Source: CAWJMD01 sp963700925 (GTDB lineage Bacteria; Actinomycetota; Actinomycetes; Actinomycetales; CAWJMD01). Taken from it: a DNA stretch of 64,000 nucleotides. The notes under the pieces are model-generated. The model worked only from the letters and a program-made list of their open reading frames with translations. It was not told the DNA's origin and did no database searches. The DNA is taken from contig OY969553.1 of NCBI GenBank assembly GCA_963700925.1, positions 248,001 to 312,000 on the forward strand, written 5' to 3'. Position 1 is the first letter of the stretch. Every line of letters begins with the position of its first letter. A program made the translations under genes and the position numbers. Positions 44,151-51,877 of the stretch are shown here, piece by piece.

Positions 44151-44999
44151 ATGCAGAGAACGAACACGCAGAAGAACGAGTCCGGCACAGGCACTCCGTC
44201 CGGCGCGATCCCGCCGATCGTCGCGAACCGCGGAAACGCGCCCGGCGTCCGGCCGCGAGCCTGGCTTCGGGCCGCACGGGTCCTGATGGGGGCGAAGGCC
44301 TCTCCCCAGCGTCCCCCGGTCCTCTGCGATGTCGCCCAGTTCGGCACGCCTGACTTCACGTACGACACCACCGCGCTGGAGGAGGTGGAGCGCCGGCTCC
44401 TCGCCTCGCCCGCCGATGAACATGGGATGCGCTGGATCCACGGTCGCGACCGGGTGCTGTTCCACGTCGAGCGCGATCTTCACGTGCCCTTCGACGACCT
44501 GACATCGCGCGTGGACATCCGGGACGTCGGGCTGATGTTCCAGGACGTGCTGGGGATCGAGACCGAGGTCGTGTCACGGGACGACCAGGGCAGGCCGGCC
44601 CTGCAGATGCAGCGCATCGTCGCGCTGGCCCAGCCGCGCTACTCCACGTTCCTTGGCAAGGACGAGCTGGACGTGTACAAGCTCGAGCGCATCGACTACG
44701 ACCCCGACGAGCACCGCTTCTGGATGTTCGCGGTCGGCAGCCCCAACGGCTCGACGATCTGTGACGACGGCTACATGGCCTTCGTGCGGGGCCCGGGTGG
44801 CGGAGCCCGACTGCGGTTCGTGGCCTGCCAGACCTTCCCGACCCCCCGCGTGCTCGCTGCAGCCGGGATCGACAAGCTCTCGTCCCTCAAGGAACGGCTG
44901 ACCGAGCGCGCCTACCGGCGCTTCTTCAACGACACGATCGACAACATCCTGGCCGCCTACGAGGGACGGGAGTACGGCATCACCCGCCGATCAGCCTGA
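44151..44999 (+). CDS. Protein of unknown function
   Basis: A 282-aa protein that I do not recognise. The first 45 residues are disordered. The rest is mixed alpha/beta with WIHGRDRVLFHVERDLHVPFDDL, DVGLMFQDVLGIETEV, VYKLERIDYDPDEHRFWMFAVGSPNG and a final long amphipathic helix (RRFFNDTIDNILAAYEGREYG). The layout is compatible with a START/SRPBCC-type ligand-binding fold, but this is only a guess. No signal peptide or membrane segment is visible. The ATG is supported by AGGAG eight bases upstream. Its end overlaps the convergent CMD gene by 9 bp. Confidence 0.7.
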   Translation: MQRTNTQKNESGTGTPSGAIPPIVANRGNAPGVRPRAWLRAARVLMGAKASPQRPPVLCDVAQFGTPDFTYDTTALEEVERRLLASPADEHGMRWIHGRDRVLFHVERDLHVPFDDLTSRVDIRDVGLMFQDVLGIETEVVSRDDQGRPALQMQRIVALAQPRYSTFLGKDELDVYKLERIDYDPDEHRFWMFAVGSPNGSTICDDGYMAFVRGPGGGARLRFVACQTFPTPRVLAAAGIDKLSSLKERLTERAYRRFFNDTIDNILAAYEGREYGITRRSA

Positions 45000-45632
45000 C
45001 CAGGCAGCCGCCGCAACAGCGCACGCGTCACCCGAGCTGAAGCCCTGACTCGAGAGCCCCAGCGCGGCATTGAACCGGCTGCGCATGTTCTCGAGCGCCA
45101 CCCAGTAGGTCAGCTCGACCAGTCCCGCCTCGCCGAACCGCTCCACCAGGTCTGCGGTCATCGCGTCGTCCACCTCAGTGACGTCCGCGCAGACCAGCTC
45201 GGTGTAGGCGAACGCCGCGCGCTGGTCGTCGTCGAACACGTCGCTGTCGCGCCACGAGACGGCGGCCCGAAGGACGGCCGGATCCAGGCCCTTTCGCTCC
45301 CACAGCGAGGCGCCGAAGTCGACGCACCACGAGCAGCCGAGCCGGGTTGCGGCAACGAAGACGACGAGCTCTGACAGGTGCCCGGGAAGGACGCTCCGCG
45401 TCCGCTTCGTCGCGCCCTCGAGCAGGGTCCACGGAACCAGGACGCCGCGGTGGTGCGCCATCACGGTCACGGTGTCGAGGTCCACGCCGAAGGCTCGACG
45501 CACGTACCTCAGCAGTCCGCGGGTGAGTAGCCCAGGGCGTCGGTCGAAGGATCGGGGGTCGGTGCTCACGCGTGGCACGGGGTGCTCCATCCGGTCGGTG
45601 CTTGTGGTGCTGCGGAACGAGACAGCTGTCAT
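44991..45632 (-). CDS. Carboxymuconolactone decarboxylase family (AhpD-like) protein
   Basis: A 213-aa AhpD-fold protein with a redox C100-S-W-C103 motif (TRLGCSWCVDFG) and E88 upstream in the relay position. The histidine four residues after the second cysteine of AhpD (H137 in M. tuberculosis) is glycine here, so it is unlikely to act exactly like AhpD. Many such proteins detoxify peroxides or quinones. The ATG at MTAVSF lies about 7 nt after the -10 element of a perfect ECF41-type promoter, so the transcript may be leaderless; the ATG at residue 15 (MEHPVPRV) is the alternative start. Confidence 0.83.
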   Translation of the reverse strand: MTAVSFRSTTSTDRMEHPVPRVSTDPRSFDRRPGLLTRGLLRYVRRAFGVDLDTVTVMAHHRGVLVPWTLLEGATKRTRSVLPGHLSELVVFVAATRLGCSWCVDFGASLWERKGLDPAVLRAAVSWRDSDVFDDDQRAAFAYTELVCADVTEVDDAMTADLVERFGEAGLVELTYWVALENMRSRFNAALGLSSQGFSSGDACAVAAAAWSG

Positions 45633-45638
45633 GGAGTC

Positions 45639-45665
45639 GACGGCACGGGCGAGACCGATGTGACA
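45639..45665 (-). promoter_or_regulatory. ECF41-type promoter of the CMD-family gene
   Basis: On the minus strand TGTCACA (complement of 45659-45665), exactly 16 bp and CGTC (complement of 45639-45642) reproduce the ECF41 consensus with no mismatch. It overlaps the GTG start of the divergent treZ gene. The CMD ATG would be at or next to the transcription start. Confidence 0.78.
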
Positions 45666-47435
45666 CCGACCCCCCGCGACTGGTGGGGTGGCCGTGTGCA
45701 CGAGTTCACCGTCTGGGCCCCGTCCGCCACCTCCGTCGACGTCGACCTGAGCGGGCGTCGACTACCCATGCTGAAGGGGGACGGCGGCTGGTGGTCGCTG
45801 ACGGTGGACGAGGCCGGCCACGGCACCGACTACCTGTTCAGCCTCGACGGCGCCCACCCGGTGCCTGACCCACGATCCGCGTGGCAGCCCTACGGCGTGC
45901 ACGGCGCAAGCCGGGTGTTCGACACCGACCGCCACGCCTGGAGCGACGCGAGCTGGGCGGGGTGCGACGCGCGCGGAGCCGTCCTCTATGAGCTGCACGT
46001 CGGCACCTTCACGGCTGAGGGGACGCTCGACGCAGCCCACGCGCGCCTCGAGCACCTGGTGTCGCTCGGCGTCGACATGGTGTCGCTGATGCCGGTCGCG
46101 GCATTCCCGGGCCGATGGGGCTGGGGGTACGACGGCGTCGACCTGTACGCGGTGCACGAGGCGTACGGCGGCCCAGCAGCACTGCAGCGCTTCGTCGACG
46201 CCTGCCACGGCCGCGGACTCGCGGTCTGCCTCGACGTCGTCTACAACCACCTCGGGCCCAACGGCAACTACCTGCACGGGTTCGGGCCGTACTTCACAGA
46301 CCGGCACCACACCCCCTGGGGTCAGGCGGTCAACCTGGACGGTGACGACGCCGAGCCAGTCCGCCGGTATGTCGTCGACAACGCCCTGCGGTGGATGCGT
46401 GACTTCCACGTCGACGCCCTGAGGCTCGACGCGGTGCACGCCCTGGCAGATGACTCCCCCACACACTTGCTGGCTCAGCTCTCCGACGAAACGGCTTTAC
46501 TGGCAAAGGATCTCGGACGTCCCCTATCACTCGTCGCCGAGTCAGACCTCAACGACGCGACGATGGTGACGCCCACTTCGGAGGGCGGTCTGGGCATGAC
46601 CGCGCAGTGGAACGACGACTTCCATCACGCTCTGCACGCCCTGCTCACCGATGAGCGACAGGGCTACTACGCCGACTTCGGGGCGATGGAGACACTGGAG
46701 AAGGCGCTCACGCGGGTGTTCGTGCACGACGGCGGTTGGTCCAGCTTCCGCGAGAGCGATTGGGGCGCAGCGGTCGACACGGCCCTCGTGCCCGGCCACG
46801 CGTTCCTCGCGTACACGGCAACGCACGACCAGGTGGGCAACCGCGCAACCGGTGACCGTCCGACCACGAGCCTGTCACCGGGTCAGTCTGCGGTCGCCGC
46901 CGCGATCACCCTGACGAGCCCGTTCACGCCGATGCTCTTCATGGGCGAGGAGTGGGGTGCCGCCACCCCTTGGCAGTTCTTCACGGACCACGAGGATCCC
47001 GACCTCGCCGACTCGATCAGGCAGGGACGGCGGCGGGAGTTCGCCGACACCGGATGGGACGCGGAGCAGATCCCTGACCCACAGGACAACGCGACGCGCG
47101 ACGCCTCCGTGCTCGACTGGCAGGAGATCGCGGCGCAGCCCCACCAGCGCTTGTTCGCCTGGTATCGCGAGCTCCTCGCCCTGCGCCGCCGCGAGGCCGA
47201 CCTGCGTGACGACCGGCTCGACCAGGTGCAGGTCGACCACGACGCAGAACTGGGCTGGTTCGTGGTGCGGCGCGGAGCGTTCAGGGTGGTCTGCAACCTG
47301 TCCCCCGAGGCCCGCGCGGTCACGCTCGACGCCGCGCCCGTGTCGACGGCACTCGCCTGGGACGGTGCCATGCTCGAGCGCGACGGGGTCAGGGTGCCTG
47401 GACACTCCGCTGCCGTGGTGCGTGTCGGCGCTTAG
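45660..47435 (+). CDS. treZ: Malto-oligosyltrehalose trehalohydrolase
   Basis: A 591-aa GH13 enzyme that releases trehalose from the product of TreY. It has an N-terminal CBM48 (HEFTVWAPSATSVDV), then ELHVGTFTAEGTLDAA, WGWGYDGVDLYAVHEAYGG, LDVVYNHLGPNGNYL, VDALRLDAVHAL (nucleophile Asp), LVAESDLND (acid/base Glu) and ATHDQVGNRA. The start is uncertain: the GTG given overlaps the divergent CMD promoter, while the GTG at 45696 (VHEFTVWAP) also fits the family. Unlike most actinobacteria, treZ is separated from glgX-treY, here by about 7.6 kb. Confidence 0.94.
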   Translation: MTPTPRDWWGGRVHEFTVWAPSATSVDVDLSGRRLPMLKGDGGWWSLTVDEAGHGTDYLFSLDGAHPVPDPRSAWQPYGVHGASRVFDTDRHAWSDASWAGCDARGAVLYELHVGTFTAEGTLDAAHARLEHLVSLGVDMVSLMPVAAFPGRWGWGYDGVDLYAVHEAYGGPAALQRFVDACHGRGLAVCLDVVYNHLGPNGNYLHGFGPYFTDRHHTPWGQAVNLDGDDAEPVRRYVVDNALRWMRDFHVDALRLDAVHALADDSPTHLLAQLSDETALLAKDLGRPLSLVAESDLNDATMVTPTSEGGLGMTAQWNDDFHHALHALLTDERQGYYADFGAMETLEKALTRVFVHDGGWSSFRESDWGAAVDTALVPGHAFLAYTATHDQVGNRATGDRPTTSLSPGQSAVAAAITLTSPFTPMLFMGEEWGAATPWQFFTDHEDPDLADSIRQGRRREFADTGWDAEQIPDPQDNATRDASVLDWQEIAAQPHQRLFAWYRELLALRRREADLRDDRLDQVQVDHDAELGWFVVRRGAFRVVCNLSPEARAVTLDAAPVSTALAWDGAMLERDGVRVPGHSAAVVRVGA

Positions 47436-47491
47436 GGCCCCTGAACCCCGGTCGGTTGGTCGAGAGCCCTTCGGTGCACAAGGATTGAACC

Positions 47492-48031
47492 GTGACTGAT
47501 GACTCAGTGACGATCGAACTCAGCCGGTCCGAGCTCCGCGAGGTCACCGCCTATGCGGTGGCGTGCGCGCGGCCCGTGCTGGCGATCTTCGAACGTGAGC
47601 GACCTGACGATCCGCGCCCGCGAGCCGCGATCGACGCTGCGCAGGCGTTCGCGGACGGAGGCGAGCGCACCAAGGCCATGCGCGACGGCGCATGGGCAGC
47701 GCACCGGGCGGCTCAGGAGACGCGCGATGCCGGACATGCTGCGGCGAGCGACGCTGCGCGGGCGGCCGGCAACGCGGTCGGTGCGGCGTTCCTCCACCCC
47801 CTGGCGAATGCAACCCAGGTCAAGCACATCCTCGGATCCGCCGCACATGCCGCTCGAGCGCTCGAGCTGTCAGCCGACGACGATCCCGGCGTCGGCGCAG
47901 ACCAGATCGCGCAGGCACGGAACCTTGCGCAACCCGTCGTGGTGGACGTCCTGAGGCGCTACCCGGCCGCCCCGCCCGGTGGTGGGCGGGTCGGAGAGCT
48001 GATCCGTCAGCTGGACGCGTCGCTTCGTTGA
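47492..48031 (+). CDS. Imm5-like putative immunity protein
   Basis: A 179-aa Ala-rich, helical protein. Its RPRAAIDAAQAFADGGERTKAMRDGAWAAHRAA pattern (seen in parts) resembles the Imm5 family of putative immunity proteins, often annotated only as hypothetical or 'exonuclease SbcC'. No toxin gene is adjacent, so a toxin-antitoxin role here is unsupported. The GTG start follows AAGGATTGAACC. It follows treZ on the same strand after 56 bp. Confidence 0.6.
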   Translation: MTDDSVTIELSRSELREVTAYAVACARPVLAIFERERPDDPRPRAAIDAAQAFADGGERTKAMRDGAWAAHRAAQETRDAGHAAASDAARAAGNAVGAAFLHPLANATQVKHILGSAAHAARALELSADDDPGVGADQIAQARNLAQPVVVDVLRRYPAAPPGGGRVGELIRQLDASLR

Positions 48032-48074
48032 TATCCCTTTGCTCGTGGGGTAGCCAGCCCAACAGACTGCCCAG

Positions 48075-48719
48075 GTGCTCGCTGACATCTGGCCCACCTT
48101 CGCAATCCGCGTATCAACACCTCGACTGACGCTGCGCCTTCCGAACGACACCGAGCTGGCGCAGCTGGGCGAGCTCGCCGCGCAAGGGGTCCACCGCCTG
48201 GACGAACGCCCGTTCCTGACCCCATGGGCCGAAGGAAGCCCTCAGGAGCGTGCCCGGTCGGTGGTGCGCGGACACTGGTCGCGCCTGTCGTCATGGAGCC
48301 CCACCGACTGGTGTCTCGGCCTCGGTGCCTTCCGCTCCACGTCCGGTGAGCCCTTGGGCGTGTTCACCCTTCGTTCAAGCGATTTCGCCGTCACACGCGA
48401 GGTCGCTACCGCCTCCTGGCTAGGGCTTCGTCACCAGCGGAAGGGGTTCGGCACCGAGGCGCGGCTTGGACTCCTGACGTTGGCCTTCGACCACCTCGAA
48501 GCCACCGACGCCACGACTGAGGTCTTCCCAGACAATCACTCGTCGCAAGGCGTCTCACGCAAGCTCGGTTACCAACCCGACGGCATCTCCCGCGATCCGC
48601 GAGACGGCGAAGTCGTCGTGTCAGACCGACTGCGACTGACCGTCGATCGCTGGGCCGCAGTCGAGCGCACGCACATCGCGGTGACCGGCATGAGCGAGGC
48701 TCGCGACATGTTCCGCTAG
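48075..48719 (+). CDS. GNAT family N-acetyltransferase (RimJ/RimL-like)
   Basis: A 214-aa GNAT protein of the Acetyltransf_3 type: an N-terminal TPRLTLRLPNDTEL strand, a central acetyl-CoA-binding LRHQRKGFGTEARLGLLTLAF and a C-terminal EVFPDNHSSQGVSRKLGYQPDG. Members acetylate ribosomal proteins, amino acids or antibiotics; the substrate is unknown here. It has a GTG start and converges on zapE with 13 bp between the stops. Confidence 0.82.
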   Translation: MLADIWPTFAIRVSTPRLTLRLPNDTELAQLGELAAQGVHRLDERPFLTPWAEGSPQERARSVVRGHWSRLSSWSPTDWCLGLGAFRSTSGEPLGVFTLRSSDFAVTREVATASWLGLRHQRKGFGTEARLGLLTLAFDHLEATDATTEVFPDNHSSQGVSRKLGYQPDGISRDPRDGEVVVSDRLRLTVDRWAAVERTHIAVTGMSEARDMFR

Positions 48720-48732
48720 CGGCTCCTGGGGT

Positions 48733-49764
48733 CTACGCGGGATCTGAGCGTGCCAAGGCCGTGAGACGCGACAGCGCGCGGCGGTACTTCTTGCGGTACC
48801 CGCCTGCCAGCATCTCGTCGGTGAAGAGCGTGTCCAGCGGCTCGCCGCTCGTCACAAGGGGCAGGTCACGGTCGTACATGCGGTCGGCCAGCACCACGAG
48901 GCGAAGGGCGACACTCTGGTCCTCGACCTGCCGCACGCCGCGCCAACAGACAGCCCTCACACCGTCCAGCAGAGCGCCGTACCGACTCGGATGCAGGTCG
49001 GCCAGATGCCCTGTCAGCCGGTCGAAGTCGTCGAGCACGGCACCGTCCGTCGACGCCGCGTAGCTCTCGACATCGTCGTCGCTGCGTGGCCGGGGCGGCA
49101 CCGGCAGACCGCGGTGCCGGTAGTCGTCGCCGTCGATCCGTACCAGGTCGAAGTGCGCCGACACCGCCTGGATCTCGCGCACGAAGTCATCGGCCGCGAA
49201 CCGGCCCTCGCCGAGCGCATCGGGCAGGGTGTTGGACGTGGCCGCCAGCCTCACACCGGCGTCGACGAGCTCGCGAAGCAACCGAGCCATCAGCACCGTG
49301 TCGCCTGGGTCGTCGAGCTCGAACTCGTCGATGCACACCAGCCGGTTGGCCGAGAGCACCTGCACGGTCTCGCGGAACCCCAGCGCCCCCACCAGGTTCG
49401 TGCACTCGACGAACGTCCCGAAGCTCTTGGGGCCAGGCACGGCGTGCCAGAGCGACGCCAACAGGTGCGTCTTGCCGACCCCGAACCCGCCGTCGAGGTA
49501 GACACCCGGACGCACGGACGGCGTCCCGTCCCCCCGGCGCAACCACCCGAGCATGCCGCCCTTTCCGTGCCGACCCTCCGTCATCGATGTGCTGAAGGAG
49601 CGCAACGTCGCGACGGCAGCAGCTTGCGACGGCTGGTCGGGGTCGGGACGGTACGAGTCGAAGGAGACCTGCGCGAAGTGTGGCGGCGGCACCAGGTCGG
49701 CCAGGAGCCGGTCCGTACTCAACGTCGGCCGTCGCGCTGCCAGCTCGGGTACGGGACGGGTCAC
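48733..49764 (-). CDS. zapE: ZapE/AFG1-like ATPase
   Basis: A 343-aa AFG1-family AAA-like ATPase: PPPHFAQVSFDSYRPDP, Walker A GGFGVGKTHL, Walker B VCIDEFELDDPGD, TSNTLP sensor and a C-terminal YRKKYRRALSRL. In E. coli ZapE acts at the division septum and modulates the Z ring. The start is GTG. It is divergent from the CHAD gene with 40 bp between the start codons, so their promoters must overlap. Confidence 0.88.
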   Translation of the reverse strand: MTRPVPELAARRPTLSTDRLLADLVPPPHFAQVSFDSYRPDPDQPSQAAAVATLRSFSTSMTEGRHGKGGMLGWLRRGDGTPSVRPGVYLDGGFGVGKTHLLASLWHAVPGPKSFGTFVECTNLVGALGFRETVQVLSANRLVCIDEFELDDPGDTVLMARLLRELVDAGVRLAATSNTLPDALGEGRFAADDFVREIQAVSAHFDLVRIDGDDYRHRGLPVPPRPRSDDDVESYAASTDGAVLDDFDRLTGHLADLHPSRYGALLDGVRAVCWRGVRQVEDQSVALRLVVLADRMYDRDLPLVTSGEPLDTLFTDEMLAGGYRKKYRRALSRLTALARSDPA

Positions 49765-49804
49765 GGGCAGCGAGGGTAGCCAGCGAGGGTGGGATGCTGA
49801 CCTC

Positions 49805-50722
49805 GTGACCCCTCCCCCTGCTGTTGCCGTCCACCCCTACCTGCGGGACTGCGCGGGCGAGCTGGTCGACGCAGCAGGCCGCGGCGACGTGCACGACCTC
49901 CGCGTCGCCTGCCGCCGCATCCGCAGCGTGATGAGATCCTGCCAGTCACTGTGGCCGGAGACCGACGAGCGCCTCCCTGCCCTGGTGGAGCGCTGCCGCG
50001 ACCTGGGTTCTCATCTGTCGGACGCACGCGACGACGAGGTCGCCGCCGACGTGCTGAGGGAGCTCGCCGAAGAGGGTGGCTGGTCCGATGGCGACCTCGC
50101 CCAGCTCCTGTCGGACATCGGCCTGCACCATGAGGCGAACCCCACCGCGGACAGCGGGCAAACTATCCCGCCCGAGCACCTCGCAGAAGCCCTGACACTG
50201 GCCGGCGACATTCGCGCCCTGGCCTCGGTGGCCGCCTCGGCAGGTGACCCCCTGGCCGACCCGAGCGACGACTCGACCGACGCGCACACCCACGCGTACA
50301 CCGACGCGCACACCGAGGCCACGAACGCCGGCCTCGACGACCTCGGTTGTCAGGTCGAGTCGGAACGCAAGCGCGTGCTGCGCCGAGCCGATGGCGCCCA
50401 GACCCCGGAGGCCTGGCACGACGTGCGCAAGGCGGCGAAACGCCTGCGCTACACGGCGGAGGCCCACCTCCGGGCGACCAACGAGAGCGCATCAGGTCCC
50501 TCGGCGGCCGCGTCGTCCGCCAAGGCCACAGTCACAGCGGCCAAGCGCGTCCAGACCGTGCTCGGCGACCTGCGCGATGCCGAGCAGCTCATCGACCGGA
50601 TGGTCGCGTGCCGCCCCGGGCCGCTGGCGGACCGCGCCCTCGCTGCCGGCGTCAGGCGCGCCCGCGAGCTCCAGCACGGCGTGCCATCGGCCGTCGACCA
50701 GCTGCGCAGACCCGCTGCCTGA
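49805..50722 (+). CDS. CHAD domain protein (polyphosphate-binding)
   Basis: A 305-aa protein made of a single CHAD domain in two helical halves, each starting with the conserved His-containing helix (VHDLRVACRRIRSVMR and WHDVRKAAKRLRYTAE). The basic central channel of CHAD domains binds polyphosphate, and such proteins locate to polyphosphate granules. No CYTH/triphosphatase domain is fused. A PPK2 gene lies 10 kb upstream. The linker between the halves holds a short DAHT repeat. The GTG start is chosen at the family N-terminus. Confidence 0.85.
   Translation: MTPPPAVAVHPYLRDCAGELVDAAGRGDVHDLRVACRRIRSVMRSCQSLWPETDERLPALVERCRDLGSHLSDARDDEVAADVLRELAEEGGWSDGDLAQLLSDIGLHHEANPTADSGQTIPPEHLAEALTLAGDIRALASVAASAGDPLADPSDDSTDAHTHAYTDAHTEATNAGLDDLGCQVESERKRVLRRADGAQTPEAWHDVRKAAKRLRYTAEAHLRATNESASGPSAAASSAKATVTAAKRVQTVLGDLRDAEQLIDRMVACRPGPLADRALAAGVRRARELQHGVPSAVDQLRRPAA
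50276..50314 (+). repeat. 15-bp repeat pair in the CHAD linker
   Basis: ACCGACGCGCACACC occurs at 50276-50290 and again at 50300-50314 with related bases between, giving TDAHTHAYTDAHT in the protein. The repeat period is 24 bp (in frame) and lies in the loop between the two CHAD halves. Confidence 0.85.
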
Positions 50723-50728
50723 ACCTCG

Positions 50729-51871
50729 TCAGCCGCCCAGTCGCCGAACGACTTCATCGGGCAGAGCCGACGTGCCGCCAAAGGGTCTGCGAGTCAACAG
50801 GTCTCGTGCCGTGTCCGCGTCGAGGTGTCCGTCAACCGTCAGCACCTCCAGTGCATGAGGCTCGGGCAGGAGGTCGAGCCACCTCGTCAAAGCGTCGCGG
50901 CGTGCATCGTCCGTGACACGACCGTTGACGCGCAGCCGCGCCAGCCCTCCGTCCGGGTACACGTCGAGGCGCACGTGCGTCACCGGCCAGTCAGCAGCGA
51001 CCCGCAGGAAGTGGCGTGTGTCGGGCTGCGTGCGGGTTCTTGGGACGAGCCCCACACCTCGGTCGCCGACATCGCCACTGCTGCCGTCGAAGCCGGTGAC
51101 CTCAGCCCACCCGGCGGCGTTGCCCACGAAGTACGACGTGTCGATCTCGACGACGTCGACCTGCCCGCGCGCCGCCAGCCTCACCGTCACGTGGTCGTGT
51201 CCCCCGTCTCGCCGCCGCGCGTTCTCCCAGCCGTCGCCCATCGTGCGCGCACGTCCGGGCATCAGCAGGTTGCGCGCGGACGAGTAGAACTGGTCCGAGC
51301 AGCCGACGACGTCGGCGCCGTTCTCGATCGCAGCCAGGTCGACCGTGCCTGCGAGGAACCGTGGATCGGCAACGGGCTCGCCGTGCACGCGCAGGCGGGC
51401 GACCCCGCCGTCCGGGAAAATGCTCAGCCGCACGTGCGTGAAGCGTCGCTGCACGTCGACCGCGAAGGCGTTGCGCGCGTCCCCCTTCAGCGGGGACTTC
51501 TCGACGAGCGTCTCCCACACGGCCGAGGCGAGCTCGTCGGGCGACGGGTAGCCCTCGACGCTGGTCGCCTCGACCGACGCGAACGGCGGGTAGTTGCCTG
51601 TGAACCAGGCCGTGTCGACCACGACGCCGCGGACGATGCCCGCGACACCGAGCCGCACGATGGCGTGGTCGTGCCCCGGCTCGCGCCGGCGGCGGGTCTC
51701 CCACCCGTCGTACACCTTGCCCTTGTGCCCGAAGTCGGCGACCGACACCGCGGCGTCGGGCCGGATCAGGTTCTCGCGTTGCGCGAACAGCTCGTCGTTG
51801 GCGTGGACGACGCTGCCAGCCAGTGCGCGCGACGCAAGGTCGGGGAGGCTGGTGAAGTCAGTGCTGGTCAT
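50729..51871 (-). CDS. alc: Allantoicase
   Basis: A 380-aa protein composed of two tandem allantoicase domains, each with the pattern DGWE(T/N)RRRR(E/D)GGHDH-like and a THVRL(S/D)(I/V)(F/Y)PDGG(V/L)ARLRV segment. It hydrolyses allantoate to ureidoglycolate and urea. The ATG start is at MTSTDFTSLPDL. It is the last gene of the purine-degradation run, 6 bp after allantoinase. No allantoate amidohydrolase is present, so allantoicase is the route used. Confidence 0.93.
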   Translation of the reverse strand: MTSTDFTSLPDLASRALAGSVVHANDELFAQRENLIRPDAAVSVADFGHKGKVYDGWETRRRREPGHDHAIVRLGVAGIVRGVVVDTAWFTGNYPPFASVEATSVEGYPSPDELASAVWETLVEKSPLKGDARNAFAVDVQRRFTHVRLSIFPDGGVARLRVHGEPVADPRFLAGTVDLAAIENGADVVGCSDQFYSSARNLLMPGRARTMGDGWENARRRDGGHDHVTVRLAARGQVDVVEIDTSYFVGNAAGWAEVTGFDGSSGDVGDRGVGLVPRTRTQPDTRHFLRVAADWPVTHVRLDVYPDGGLARLRVNGRVTDDARRDALTRWLDLLPEPHALEVLTVDGHLDADTARDLLTRRPFGGTSALPDEVVRRLGG

Positions 51872-51877
51872 GGGTTC

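Noticed and set aside
47492..48031. Toxin-immunity system around the Imm5-like gene
   Set aside because: No polymorphic toxin, secretion signal or partner gene is adjacent; neighbours are treZ and a GNAT enzyme, so only the family resemblance is reported.
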